From the IMG/VR virus record IMGVR_UViG_3300039106_000244, positions 53,016 through 117,015 of that record: a stretch of DNA of 64,000 nt; one strand, written 5' to 3'. How positions within the stretch are numbered: position 1 is the first letter of the stretch; each line of letters opens with the position of its first letter. The position numbers and the translations under genes were made by a program. Shown here in pieces: positions 12,401 through 18,860 of the stretch. The notes beneath the pieces were generated by a model. That model worked only from the letters and a program-made list of their open reading frames with translations. It was not told the origin of the DNA and did no database searches. Origin of the DNA: a virus.

Positions 12401-12881
12401 TATTACGAGTCACTGTAAATGCAGTTTCTAATTCAACTCCACTTGTATTAACATTAACTGGATCTGGCCCATTTTCTAACCAATAATACTGACTGAAATT
12501 AACAAATTTATCAAATGAAATTTGTGGATCGAAACTATAGTATTCCCCATCGAATAATTTTTTATGATTTGGAGTTAATCCACTATAATATTCAAGTTTA
12601 TTTAATAAATCAACATAACTAGCAAAGAATGTAATTTCCTTCTGATCATTACGAACTACAATGCTCGGCTCAAGTTGATACTTTTGTCTTTCGGCAGAGT
12701 TCTCAATTATATAACTATCTTTGCTTTTATAAGTTGGCGCAAATGTTCTTCCGATATATCCATATATGTTTCTTAAATTTGGCTCTGTTACCAATTGGTC
12801 CATTGTTGCCGATAAAAACTTATTGTTAGTATCAGTTTGGAATATGATAGGAAGTAAATTTGAAGTCTTTTTTGTCGCCAT
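432..12881 (-). CDS. Giant baseplate/tail structural protein (4149 aa) with FG-GAP-like repeats
   Basis: One uninterrupted 12.4-kb frame directly downstream of gp6, where T4 has gp7 and gp8. The N-terminus (residues 1-150, with LLPIIFQTDTNNKFL, YIGRTFAPTY and DKFVNFSQYYWL) resembles the start of very large structural proteins I recall from T4-like cyanophages. Residues about 2190-2860 hold repeated FG-[ST]-x-hydrophobic ... GAP/SAP ... GxVYVY units (for example LGVGAPGDG, YIGAPYYN, IVVSAPSDD), the FG-GAP pattern of integrin-type beta-propellers. Around residue 3510 are GSGYTAEPIVTI and GSGYYVTPTVLI repeats; near 3850 is a GxIRRGTxGT motif common in phage baseplate or fibre proteins. Stop is TAG. 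Probably a baseplate-wedge or fibre-attachment scaffold; that role is inferred from position. Confidence 0.85.
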   Translation of the reverse strand: MATKKTSNLLPIIFQTDTNNKFLSATMDQLVTEPNLRNIYGYIGRTFAPTYKSKDSYIIENSAERQKYQLEPSIVVRNDQKEITFFASYVDLLNKLEYYSGLTPNHKKLFDGEYYSFDPQISFDKFVNFSQYYWLENGPDPVNVNTSGVELETAFTVTRNTNIVRYNISANGTIKDTIILARGGQYTFEVNQPGIGFWIQTELGIDGKVNATPTVSTREVLGVVNNGLDVGTITFNVPQTTAQNRYVSMNVVASVDYALPIAYDTIQNQYLSQFIETYPQYAGLTGQLDGQTMIFVNQELLTNYGEAAWTIPAVIDPVTNLTIPGYNAGDIIPDADRFGVWRIQFVDATAANPLIRLVHIQDILLDEKVYIRSGLVNANKEFFKDYDTFLHVVPVISSIQDTLYIQDGTDPSMYTAIKLVDITGWDIDVEVDILRKSTYTSPNGISFTSGLKINFSTDVTPIAYRNKEYYVEGVGTSAGIRLIDVTALVTPELYNDEIALNYPNGLPGNAANADYITINRASKDLNAWSRSNRWFHSEIISLTATYNSVQPIYNQTLRAQRPIIQFEEDLQLFNFGRIGKQAISILDTTTRDAFNELHGQELTVIAGVTLYDGMRIIFASDIDPVVRNKIYVINLVQIQIDTNGLLTGPIYINLNPANDATNEIYDTVVVTSGIHKGTQWWYNGDIWIESQQKTGLQQDPLFDVYDANGTSLSLYSSSTFLGTKLFGYNRTSTSTLIDTVLAFPLKYTTFQTQGNIEFTNYFDTDMFSYIVEQTQYNKHITTGFLQQIVDRNTVIPKNNWATVNEPLHQEQLITYNYDGTNSPFKIDVTVLPSDIVPHIRVYKNNIFVQQSNWSIINNAITLSVAPVIGDKIDILVFSDEISKIGQYQVPQNLDLNAQNINLTSLTLGQLRNHLVELSQRSTELVGDIFGSSNLRDIEIKSQGGNILQHSAPVSNAILFLLNDTTNFIDATRYAQQEYARFKNKFLELSATLSGIQPTDPASSVDLILTEINKIKNKTFPWFYSDMIPYGTLKNIVNGTGYTVFDPLVRSYEITTVFDAYALSNKAILVYLNDIQLMLGRDYTFDTDRPAITIANTVTLEVDDIIKIVEYADTNGCYVPETPTKLGLYPKFLPEIFLDDTYRTTINVIRGHDGSITPAFGDYRDDFVLELEKRIYNNIKLLDNGSYQDIYSVKSGKFRNDDYSLTEVNQLLSKSFLNWIGNNKIDFTVNDTFESNDPFTWNYSRFVDRISGEALPGSWRACYQYYYDTIRPHQTPWEMLGFAIKPAWWEEEYGPAPYTGGNKLLWDDLEAGLIRRGENAGIAPNFIRPGLSTAIPVDDHGFLKNPASIMTASFNSIRAATSWAVGHEGPVETAWRNSSDFPFAMQQALALAKPARYFGLLIDVSRYSMNKNIGQYLTDTNDHIKQTSLTFNGDTSSGTVVRTAGYINWIADFLVNQGIDPSTIITPLLKNYEINLAYKMAGFSDQKYLQVLAEQSSPTSTNDSIIIPNENYNVHLYKSTPVEKIAYSGVIIEKTTNGYSVRGYNLSNPYFTIIPSVINSNAYKINVLNNSVTVFKDYQNLKLTVPYGYEFNSQQQIADFLISYERHLMAQGFTFNDTDEQLGETRNWKLSIKEFIFWAQQGWAAGSILVLSPVANVLNVVTVGAITDAITDNQHGSRVLDQNFTLVKTTNYNVLRSPTSFKITLTNDAVIGYIELNLVQYEHVLIFDNTTVFNDVIYKPELGNRQFRLKLIGQKTADWDGSLNAPGFMYNSGAIDVWQGGKDYLKGDLVQYKNQFYVALQNISATIEFAFAYWKQIAASEIKKGLMPNFATIAAKSQLYYNSHTTFNDSDQIRYSHGLIGFKPRQYLADLGLSDTTQIELYKGFIKQKGSANAVNQLINAEFNNTGNSINFYEEWAIRTGEYGALNINPYVELALDEKAFSVNPATASFVTDTSGNGVTIFNKSQLYKSTEQYNGTIALNRDAHSDYSNDILTAGYVNINDVSTTIFDLANFVNLDDRLNAMGTGYTIWCAKDFTQNWNVYRITETDNNIILVSNSLDGYITFTTNKLHGLLVGDVFMTRNFNTAFDGFYQVEEVLDLTNILVKYSGDTAQLTTIDGNGMLFNLHSLRFDYMETARLYVPPHGWHIGEKIWIDDDAETNAVQGQPFGTQPSGTWKVYEKTHPWSMGQRLVKNTSEYSANIGFGRSLKMIDNAEQTIFTGTTLYANLSVSTNTGAVNIFEKNASNVYVETTSIIPDGANTFTFGSHIDTAVDSFINDGVDTRETLAISAPTSSGLGGAANVGLMYIYKETASTENWVRGQVIAGNVSATGGKFGTGFAFDELGHWLYVSAPYEATPKVYVYGLQRFVTEATGNVTTSGSVSTITVPFTRDTIVSSTDANSVLVTSATRTYIPRIDYTISGQTITFISGNVNGTFTISQGPYYTLVETISGPAGSEFGYCIDASLNGAQLGVGAPGDGVIGSTGVTLAQAGAVYVYDRVIEAFNSTNGTVYTTQEIIADVHKVTVDDIEIFNYTKTGTNEITLFVPLGVGKVVKIETNKFTLLERLIGIDTLDGSLSAIQAGARFGSALTICSNNCAFYIGAPYYNAGTIYNTGAVWKFHNRGTLYGTNTGYIHNPTFTPGDTIRLDNFQITVTGTSLDSLVQDINDANLLGITAVNEAGYLRLNSDKTVAKNRLRILSASGTVYEDAGMAIFAFMQIIVNPYHSNNEYFGTKVILARNAYMLVISSDRGTTNHYTTFDDGTATTFDNISTAFFDSVNASGSVYTYELYDDPRNAVEHPGRYAFCQQLDPTDLNTGDGFGAAIDVIGGHIVVSAPSDDTTITDGGSIYVFSNPTGKRGWSLLRYQQPTVDIESISRLYLYSNLSNTILKTLEFIDPAKGKISGLAEQEISYKTGYDPAVYNRGTNNAVNLNDNIFWNSNQVGQVWWNLSLLSYIDYEQDTLTYRSINWGKLFPGSIVEVLEWVESAYLPSMYVANGGEGQPKYEDDSAYVELIFVDPITNIIGIKYFYWVKNKTTVDPNNEFRHIPILAVQDIIENPKNQGVPYAAIIQNNALIVYNIVDYLSSQNTILHIDYNTIKNTNIIHSEYELIQKGNADSAISPKIINKLIDSLAGIDILGATVPDPALSTADKFGLGVRPRQTMFIDRFTAWSNLIDYANSVLITTPIARNCDLTNLTASEPQPNIKLGEYDLKIATELELELIDITTLDPGYKILVEQDTTRNNLWVVYELSINNTWEVVKIQSYKTDLYWDYVDWYAPGYGVETQLEYVVDTLTDALKLPVKVGDDVLVRVSRGGDHGWNLLVLNSQNHFDVVGIQNGTVQLKTSNGTLINNTTPTIEVRYIITALRDDIFVGELDSEFNKLFFVVVNYIFNEQKYVDWIFKTSFISVAHTLRTLAQTPNYIKDNQTYYQDYISEVKPYSTKIREYSINYNSTDEYAGNISDFDVPAYYDTDTQIFRSPSGENIIKDEALWQTDTYSQWYANRNYKVESIVVEYSGSGYTAEPIVTIVDGGLAASGATARAIIDFDLGTVIRIDIIAGGSGYYVTPTVLINGSCTTPARAYAMLANNQVRSINTTLKFDRVNYTSSVQEWSANTAYTIGDIVTHTGSLETATRNAYIVTANIVSGSTFIHTTDYTIYNASDFTTANDRITGYYEPGASMPARDLTQLLRGIGYPGVKVQGAGFDQAPGFSGPTPFDEGVFDNIQYDADGLPMLDDYTIDSIIRSDYTDLALGTRAEDINVAGGAYVDTYSSHAPEELVPGIVFDTLDMQVYTKINGNVDVIGYRMFSNMMREESYLRIASAHSTTLASNLAITDTTIVVADASKLTAPFIDTVGLGQIAIPGVIFINGERITYYTRNLLTNTLGQIRRGTQGTGTPALYTAGTLITDGSIDQLVPNVVSNISLSTITPYTVTTTRSYYLSLTGNVSANVGDVITQSVSGASMTVAGIDSVARVLLVIRNNTNSLTYQNNDVALSGNVTVTAGDYITQSSTGANLTVLTSGANVSNISLSYYGITTLTTGKAGGNIAINGSNVAIYPTTITSNVSLSSAIIINGTSTGNVYPLSIVPVGRNDAGNPFVDSNGNVTIAANISLHTTNVWYNLGSGVATDGTGFNGATTAPVTFLKASTATLIAP

Positions 12882-12907
12882 GTTATTATAATCTCAAGTG
12901 TTATATG

Positions 12908-12915
12908 TATTTAAG
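12908..12915 (-). promoter_or_regulatory. Weak late promoter CTTAAATA for the giant gene
   Basis: Keeps the TAAATA core of the late motif, overlaps the gp6 stop codon and lies about 27 nt upstream of the giant gene start. Two mismatches to TATAAATA. Confidence 0.3.
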
Positions 12916-15900
12916 CCAGTACAGTTTGGTTGATTTGCGCCGCAGTAATAGCAGTAATTATTTGCACATTATCTACCGTTGCAGCACTTACAATAATTTC
13001 ATTATAGCTTGCATTAATTTGTAGCAAGCTACCAAATATACTAGATTCGCTAGATGGTACAATTGTAATACTTGCAATATTTGGTGCAAGTACGCTATGC
13101 AAATATGCACTTAACTCACTAAAATAAAATGTTTCGCCAAAGTCCCAATTTGCAACATCAAAATAATTGTTAATTGCAGTAATTACTCCAGTTTTAATAT
13201 CATTATCACTAATAACAATACTGGAATTTTTTACAACTTTAAAGGTTGCTTGTAGTGATGTAGGTGCCTTTGCACCAAATATTGGTTTAAACTTAGCAGG
13301 ATTGTAAATAATAGTATCTGTCAGGTTTTTATAATTATCCAATGTACTAAATTCTGTACTTAGTGATTCTACACTAGGAGCAGTAGGCTCGGCTACTACA
13401 CCAGTAGTATCTCGAATCCATGCTGTATAATCAGTTGAATATTGTTTTGTTAACAAATATAAGTCAATGATATTATTTGGACTAGGGTCAATACGACGAT
13501 AGTTTGGACTATTATGTCTATATTGGAAATATAAATCTTGTCTACCAACTTTTGCAGTGTATCCAGATACTTCAGTTAGTGCATACGATGCACCAGTTAC
13601 TACTAATTGATAAAATTTATTCTCTGGTGCAATATAGAATAGTTGCCCGGATTCATACAAGGTTGAATCAACTTGTGCTTCGATTAATGTTGCATATAAC
13701 GAGTTCACTAGACTATTACTCACTAAAGTTTGTGTAACAAAATTATTATATCCATATGTAGCTTGGAAATATACATATTTGTCTTGACTGTTTATGTCCG
13801 GATTAACAATTAGTTCAAATAATTCCGGATTGTCTAAAATACTATTATTATCGATATCTGCAAATGTAACTAATATTTTACTAGGATTTTCATAGCCATC
13901 AACTTCAATAATGTTTTTATAGATATACCACGTATAATCTAGCGCCAATGGGGTTGAATTGTCTGGGTTGGAATTTACTTTTAATACTTTAATATTATCG
14001 TGTACTGTTAATCCAGTCACCGGGTTATATACCTTTACAGTATTATCAAAATAAAAATTAGTTTCGTTTGCGCTTTCAAATATATAATTCATTCCACAGT
14101 AAGAAACATTATATGTTTGTCCTATCGGTTCAAATCGAATTAACCAACTTGCATCTAACCCGGTACTGCTAGTATTACCAGTATAAGCAAGACTAAACTC
14201 ACCAATATTTAAATCCCCAGGCAATATTATTACCCATGTTGTAGTATTGATATCATATCGTAAACCAAAGTCTTCGTATGCCTGTATATAACCTACTATA
14301 GAATCTACTAGTGCAGGCGAAAACCCTGTGTTAAATACTGCATATACTGTAGTTGCTATTGCACCATTTGGTACTTGTTCACCTAAAACAACCGGACCGG
14401 CGCCTGTTGATAGATTACCAACTCCACCATTTGTACCATCACCAACAACTTGCTGAACTGATGCATATATGTAATATTTGTCGCCTGCTTTACTAGGGGT
14501 ACCTGTTTGGATACTATTTCGTGAATCAAAATAGTTTCCAGTACCTGCACTAAATTTAATTATAGAATTTTGTTTAATATATCTATTATTATTTGCAACT
14601 ACGTCGCCTATTTGTAGTATAGCATTATTTGAATCTACTAGATATCCAGTGGTTCCATTTGTTACTGTAGTTGAATGGTGCCAGTATGCATCACTAATAG
14701 TAATAGTAGGATATTTGCTGTAAAAAAATTGTAATGTTTCTTGTGATGAAACAATTGGGTTTACTTTATTATAAATTGCTTTGTAAATATCATTTTTTGT
14801 ATTATAATCAAACGAAAAGGTGTTAATAAATGGGTCACGATATAATACACCGTCTTCAGCAAAGATGTTTGTACTTGAATATTTTCCAGTTGTATCAACC
14901 ACATCTAAATAACGACTAATACCACTCGATGTACGGTTAACTGCCTTAACTTTAAGTATATTACTAAACAATGTATATGGAAGAATATTATAATCTTCGC
15001 CTGTTACCATACGATCTTGTGTATAATATTGTTGTGGTGCTTTTTGACGTATATCTTCAAGTGATTCACGTGAGCTAGCATTAGCAACTGTATAACGCAA
15101 ACTTGCACGTATAGTCATAGTTTCGACTCTACCAGTTCTACTTGTATAATTAACAGGCAGGACCATACCTTGCATTTCATCTGGTGTGATTTTATAATCG
15201 GCACCGTTGCTTACTCTGTAATATAATCTATAGTTACCTTGTGGAATATTTGCGAACGCACCATCGCCAAATACTAAGTCAATTTGATCGCTTGCACGAG
15301 TATTAACTTGATAGATAGATTTGCTAGAACTTTTGTTGTAGATAACATTAGTATTACCCACCGACGGTACTTGTGTCCATAATGCACTTGGTTGACTTTG
15401 TGAATCTAAACTATACAACCAAATATCGGTATTATTAATGTTATCTACATTAATACTATATACGCGATTTGGTGTGCTCTCTTGGAATGTGAAATCAATC
15501 GTTTTTAATTCGCCTTGTTTAAAATACGTAAAGAACCCAGTATTTGTACTTGTATTACCTAAATTATCATTTTTATACAATAGATTAAATGGCTGACCTG
15601 GCAACGGTGCGCTTTCGTATATATAAGTTTTTCCAACACTTGTTGGACTAACCATTTCAAATTTAGTAGTTGTGCCTTCAATTTTAGTTGTAAAACTATA
15701 CGTCGCAATAATGCCAGGTACTAAATTTATTTGATATTCATCATTAGTTATACCATTAATAAGTTGAGTGCTACCGGGTTTACCAATCGATTGTGTCGAC
15801 AATAGTCCGGCATTAATTATTGCTGTAAATTGTTCATACCAATTATCGTTTGCTGAATCTGACCAATCAATTACTAACCCTGCTAAATTAATACCATTGC

Positions 15901-16294
15901 TATCATAGACAGTTTCAGTTGTACTTACACTATCAACTTTCAAAAAACCACTTGATGGAATATTACGTTTAGGATTATAAGAAATTAGTTTAGCAAGTTT
16001 AAGAATACTATCACGGCGTTGTGCAGTATCCATGAAGTTTTCACGTGCGTTTAAGTCGCCACGGAATGCCAGTGATTGTCCTAGGAATGCAATTAAATCA
16101 ATAAGTGCAATAAATTCACTTGATTCGATAAAGTCATTAAAATCTTCTGGATAGTATAAACGTAAATAATCAATCATCGACTTACGAAGTGTTTCGTAGT
16201 CATAGCTTTGAAAGTCCGCATTACGGAAGGTTTGATATAGTTTAGTCCAGTCTTCTGCAACTAATAAACCCGATTGTCTTGTAGTAATAGCCAT
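12911..16294 (-). CDS. gp6: Baseplate wedge protein gp6-like
   Basis: Protein of 1127 residues whose first 120 residues (DWTKLYQTFRNADFQSYDYE, DYLRLYYPEDFNDFIESSEF, IALIDLIAFLGQSLAFRGDL, NARENFMDTAQRRDSI) are the signature N-terminal region of T4-type gp6, the protein that forms the baseplate inner ring and belongs to the same superfamily as the J-type baseplate proteins. T4 gp6 is about 660 residues; this copy is much longer, with additional beta-rich sequence in the C-terminal half. Its C-terminal segment (NNYFDVANWDFGETFYFSEL) is also typical. It sits in the conserved gp25-gp6 order, and a late promoter (16315-16322) precedes it. Start ATG at 16294 follows a GGGAAATAGT leader. Confidence 0.93.
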   Translation of the reverse strand: MAITTRQSGLLVAEDWTKLYQTFRNADFQSYDYETLRKSMIDYLRLYYPEDFNDFIESSEFIALIDLIAFLGQSLAFRGDLNARENFMDTAQRRDSILKLAKLISYNPKRNIPSSGFLKVDSVSTTETVYDSNGINLAGLVIDWSDSANDNWYEQFTAIINAGLLSTQSIGKPGSTQLINGITNDEYQINLVPGIIATYSFTTKIEGTTTKFEMVSPTSVGKTYIYESAPLPGQPFNLLYKNDNLGNTSTNTGFFTYFKQGELKTIDFTFQESTPNRVYSINVDNINNTDIWLYSLDSQSQPSALWTQVPSVGNTNVIYNKSSSKSIYQVNTRASDQIDLVFGDGAFANIPQGNYRLYYRVSNGADYKITPDEMQGMVLPVNYTSRTGRVETMTIRASLRYTVANASSRESLEDIRQKAPQQYYTQDRMVTGEDYNILPYTLFSNILKVKAVNRTSSGISRYLDVVDTTGKYSSTNIFAEDGVLYRDPFINTFSFDYNTKNDIYKAIYNKVNPIVSSQETLQFFYSKYPTITISDAYWHHSTTVTNGTTGYLVDSNNAILQIGDVVANNNRYIKQNSIIKFSAGTGNYFDSRNSIQTGTPSKAGDKYYIYASVQQVVGDGTNGGVGNLSTGAGPVVLGEQVPNGAIATTVYAVFNTGFSPALVDSIVGYIQAYEDFGLRYDINTTTWVIILPGDLNIGEFSLAYTGNTSSTGLDASWLIRFEPIGQTYNVSYCGMNYIFESANETNFYFDNTVKVYNPVTGLTVHDNIKVLKVNSNPDNSTPLALDYTWYIYKNIIEVDGYENPSKILVTFADIDNNSILDNPELFELIVNPDINSQDKYVYFQATYGYNNFVTQTLVSNSLVNSLYATLIEAQVDSTLYESGQLFYIAPENKFYQLVVTGASYALTEVSGYTAKVGRQDLYFQYRHNSPNYRRIDPSPNNIIDLYLLTKQYSTDYTAWIRDTTGVVAEPTAPSVESLSTEFSTLDNYKNLTDTIIYNPAKFKPIFGAKAPTSLQATFKVVKNSSIVISDNDIKTGVITAINNYFDVANWDFGETFYFSELSAYLHSVLAPNIASITIVPSSESSIFGSLLQINASYNEIIVSAATVDNVQIITAITAAQINQTVLA

Positions 16295-16314
16295 ACTATT
16301 TCCCTGTTATAATG

Positions 16315-16322
16315 TATTTATT
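16315..16322 (-). promoter_or_regulatory. Late promoter AATAAATA for gp6
   Basis: Seven of eight match to TATAAATA, about 20 nt upstream of the gp6 ATG. Confidence 0.55.
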
Positions 16323-16344
16323 TAAGGAAAAAGTACGTAGTTTA

Positions 16345-16722
16345 TTAGCGAGCAGTAAGTGTTCTGGTCTGATTATTGAATCTTAAATTCATTAGATTTG
16401 TTTGATTTGTTTGTAAATAACGTAGTTCGAGTTCAATTTGAATGCCTGTTTCGAATTCAGTAACAATGACATTATCAATTGATACTCGTGGATCATACGC
16501 AGCAATTGCTTTGATATCAGCTATAATTGCACCTTTGAGTTCGGCTGTAAATGGGTCATATAATACGTTCCAAATAATGGTGCCAAAGTTTGGATTCATC
16601 AATTTCTCACCTTTGCGAATGTGAAAGTGATTTACTAAATCTTGCTTAATCAACTCAAAGTCAGTTAACCGAAACTTTTTATTTCGCCCAACTGTTGAGA
16701 ATCCTTTATATAAAATAGCCAT
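16345..16722 (-). CDS. gp25: Baseplate wedge subunit gp25-like
   Basis: A 125-residue protein, close to T4 gp25 (132). Conserved features are the N-terminal KKFRLTDFELIKQDLVNHF, the RKGEKLMNPNFGTIIW block that carries the family's E-x-R-type core, and DPRVSIDNVIV. gp25 joins gp6 and gp53 in the wedge and helps to start the sheath; homologues occur in most contractile injection systems. It lies between gp5 and gp6 as a tight operon (19 bp from gp5) with a late promoter at 16728-16735. Start ATG at 16722. Confidence 0.95.
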   Translation of the reverse strand: MAILYKGFSTVGRNKKFRLTDFELIKQDLVNHFHIRKGEKLMNPNFGTIIWNVLYDPFTAELKGAIIADIKAIAAYDPRVSIDNVIVTEFETGIQIELELRYLQTNQTNLMNLRFNNQTRTLTAR

Positions 16723-16727
16723 AATAA

Positions 16728-16735
16728 TATTTATC
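16728..16735 (-). promoter_or_regulatory. Late promoter GATAAATA for gp25
   Basis: Matches the late consensus except G at position 1 and places the transcription start close to the gp25 ATG (about 16722). Only a vestigial leader is left, so this may be another leaderless or near-leaderless gene. Confidence 0.55.
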
Positions 16736-16741
16736 CTAGGG

Positions 16742-18838
16742 TTATGTGGATTTAATTGGTTGATCTAGCGTTGCCATTTTTGGTGCTAATACTGATATAG
16801 CATATTTGCCCTTGGCAAAATAATTATCACCGGTGGTACCGTATTGATCTGTTTTGCTACTACCACCGCGCCAGGCTTTTGCGCCGCCTGCGCCTAATAA
16901 ATGACTGACTGCTAATAATCCTGCAACATCTTCGGGTGGAGTATCTTTAGTTACAGTACCAATATTACATAATGTTTTGTAATTGCGTTTAGTATAAGCG
17001 CACATTGCGGCTTCTTGTACAGCAGGGCTTGCTAGGAATTTTTCTAAACTGTCGATACCATCTTTGCCAATCCAGTTATTTGGATTATTCATTTGACTAT
17101 TACTCTTACATGATCGTTTAACATAACCGCCGTCAATTAGTGCCGGATAACCAAATTGATATTTCCCCACAAACCCAATTGTGTTAACTACATCATATTT
17201 TCCGTTACTTTCGCTTTTACCTATCACTGCATAATATGCTGTCATTTGCGCAGAATTTAATTCACCCATTGCACAATCAGTAGTAGGTTGGTTACGTAGA
17301 TCAACTTCGGTTGCTGGATTTTTAATAGGTGATATTGTTGTTTTAGTTGCGTCGGTTGTACCTGTGTACTTAGCTGCAGGTTGTTGTCCTGGTGATTCGG
17401 GTTCAGCAAATGGTGCAGCTTCGCCACGTCTAAATGGCTCGTGAGTAGGAGCAACAACAACTATTGATGATAAGCTACCAGTGCTGGTATATAAGCCAAC
17501 CGATGTATTAAGTACAGTATCGGGTAAGCTATTAATTTTTATTTCTTTAGGCTTTTCAACAGTTTTTGCACCACCGCTGTTCTGTTTAATCAGTGATCCG
17601 GTATGTGCTATATCACCCGATGATTTCATTGATATACTAGCCGAATCAACATTAAACGGTGAATCACTTTGTAAGCCTATAGTGCCCGAGGCACCCACAG
17701 TAACTACACCAGTAGACAACATATTAAAACTACCGCAGTCAATTTGAAATTTACTGCCTGATTTCATGTTTATTTTATTAGCAGCATTAAGATTTATATT
17801 AGTATCTGAATGTAAATTAATAGATCCTTTACTTCTAACATTAAATCCATTATTAGTAAAGATATTAATTGCACCATCTGTAGTTAGTTCAACCCAACTT
17901 GTTCCGTCACCGTGGGCAATATATAATGTATTGTCCGTGTCGTTCATCATTATTTGATGTCCGGTTGCAGTGCGCAATCTAACTAATTGATTATTTCCAA
18001 TAGCATCACCGTCGTCCATCACAAATGTATGACCGCCTTTGCGAGTTGTGTATCGATAGTCGTCTTCGGTAAGTGTACCTGCTTTTACTTTAGCATTATA
18101 TATATCAGGGTTATCGGCTGGGTCGTCGGCGTAAGGACGACCGGGTGTACTAATACCAAAAACATTGCTCGGGCTTTCACGCTGGCTGCTACTAGTAATT
18201 GTACCGCGGGCAGTATCTCTGTCTAATCCTTGTGTTTTTAATATAGAATATTGTTGTTCGTGTATTGGTTTAGGATTGTCAATAAAATTCGGTTTTGCGC
18301 TTAAATCTTTATTAATTTCATTATATTCAACTACTGGAGCAACAGTTCCTGCTGCATACGAGGTTAATGTATCAGCCGATGCTCCTGATATATCAATCTT
18401 ATTACTACTTGCCAATCCTGGCATCATATGTCTGCTAACATGCGAATTAACACATGCAATAAAATATCCACGTAAAGGATCACCTGCAATGAATATTACA
18501 ATTACTTCTACTCCGACATCCGGTGGTACCATCCACATGCCATATGTATGTGGTACATTTCTAAATTTGTTATCTATATTAGGTTTATCTGCATACTTTG
18601 ATGCAATATCAGTGGTACCCATAAATGGGCTAGCATAACTAACTGTTCTCCAGTTTGCTGATTCATCTGGATCACCACCTAGGTCTGGTATCCATACTTG
18701 CAATCTCCCTGCACGTGTAGGGTCAAGATTGTTTTTAACAATACCAATGTATGGGTGTGGGTCAACTCTAGTTGCCGCGGCTTCTTCTCTGCGTAAACTT
18801 TTAATAACCTTATTACCGACTCTATGATCTATTGCCAT
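16742..18838 (-). CDS. gp5: Baseplate spike gp5-like with C-terminal lytic domain
   Basis: A 698-residue spike protein. Residues about 20-170 form the OB-fold seen in gp5/VgrG N-termini (GIVKNNLDPTRAGRLQVWIP, SPFMGT, GMWMVPPDVGVEVIVIF). Residues about 300-420 are short alternating repeats (NIFTNNGFNVRSKGSINLHS, INLNAANKINMKSG), the triple-stranded beta-helix needle. After a Pro/Ala/Thr-rich linker, residues about 515-690 resemble a phage lytic transglycosylase or lysozyme-like domain: GKSESNGKYDVVNTIGFVGK then YQFGYPAL, with a likely catalytic Glu near residue 537, and HLLGAGGAKAW. In T4 gp5 the lysozyme domain lies between OB-fold and needle, so the order here differs. AAGGAA precedes the ATG. 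Confidence 0.9.
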   Translation of the reverse strand: MAIDHRVGNKVIKSLRREEAAATRVDPHPYIGIVKNNLDPTRAGRLQVWIPDLGGDPDESANWRTVSYASPFMGTTDIASKYADKPNIDNKFRNVPHTYGMWMVPPDVGVEVIVIFIAGDPLRGYFIACVNSHVSRHMMPGLASSNKIDISGASADTLTSYAAGTVAPVVEYNEINKDLSAKPNFIDNPKPIHEQQYSILKTQGLDRDTARGTITSSSQRESPSNVFGISTPGRPYADDPADNPDIYNAKVKAGTLTEDDYRYTTRKGGHTFVMDDGDAIGNNQLVRLRTATGHQIMMNDTDNTLYIAHGDGTSWVELTTDGAINIFTNNGFNVRSKGSINLHSDTNINLNAANKINMKSGSKFQIDCGSFNMLSTGVVTVGASGTIGLQSDSPFNVDSASISMKSSGDIAHTGSLIKQNSGGAKTVEKPKEIKINSLPDTVLNTSVGLYTSTGSLSSIVVVAPTHEPFRRGEAAPFAEPESPGQQPAAKYTGTTDATKTTISPIKNPATEVDLRNQPTTDCAMGELNSAQMTAYYAVIGKSESNGKYDVVNTIGFVGKYQFGYPALIDGGYVKRSCKSNSQMNNPNNWIGKDGIDSLEKFLASPAVQEAAMCAYTKRNYKTLCNIGTVTKDTPPEDVAGLLAVSHLLGAGGAKAWRGGSSKTDQYGTTGDNYFAKGKYAISVLAPKMATLDQPIKST

Positions 18839-18860
18839 TTATTAATTTCCTTATTTTTGA

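Noticed and set aside
18165-18638. 157-codon plus-strand ORF opposite gp5
   Set aside because: Antisense to the conserved OB-fold coding region; hydrophobic, unstructured translation.
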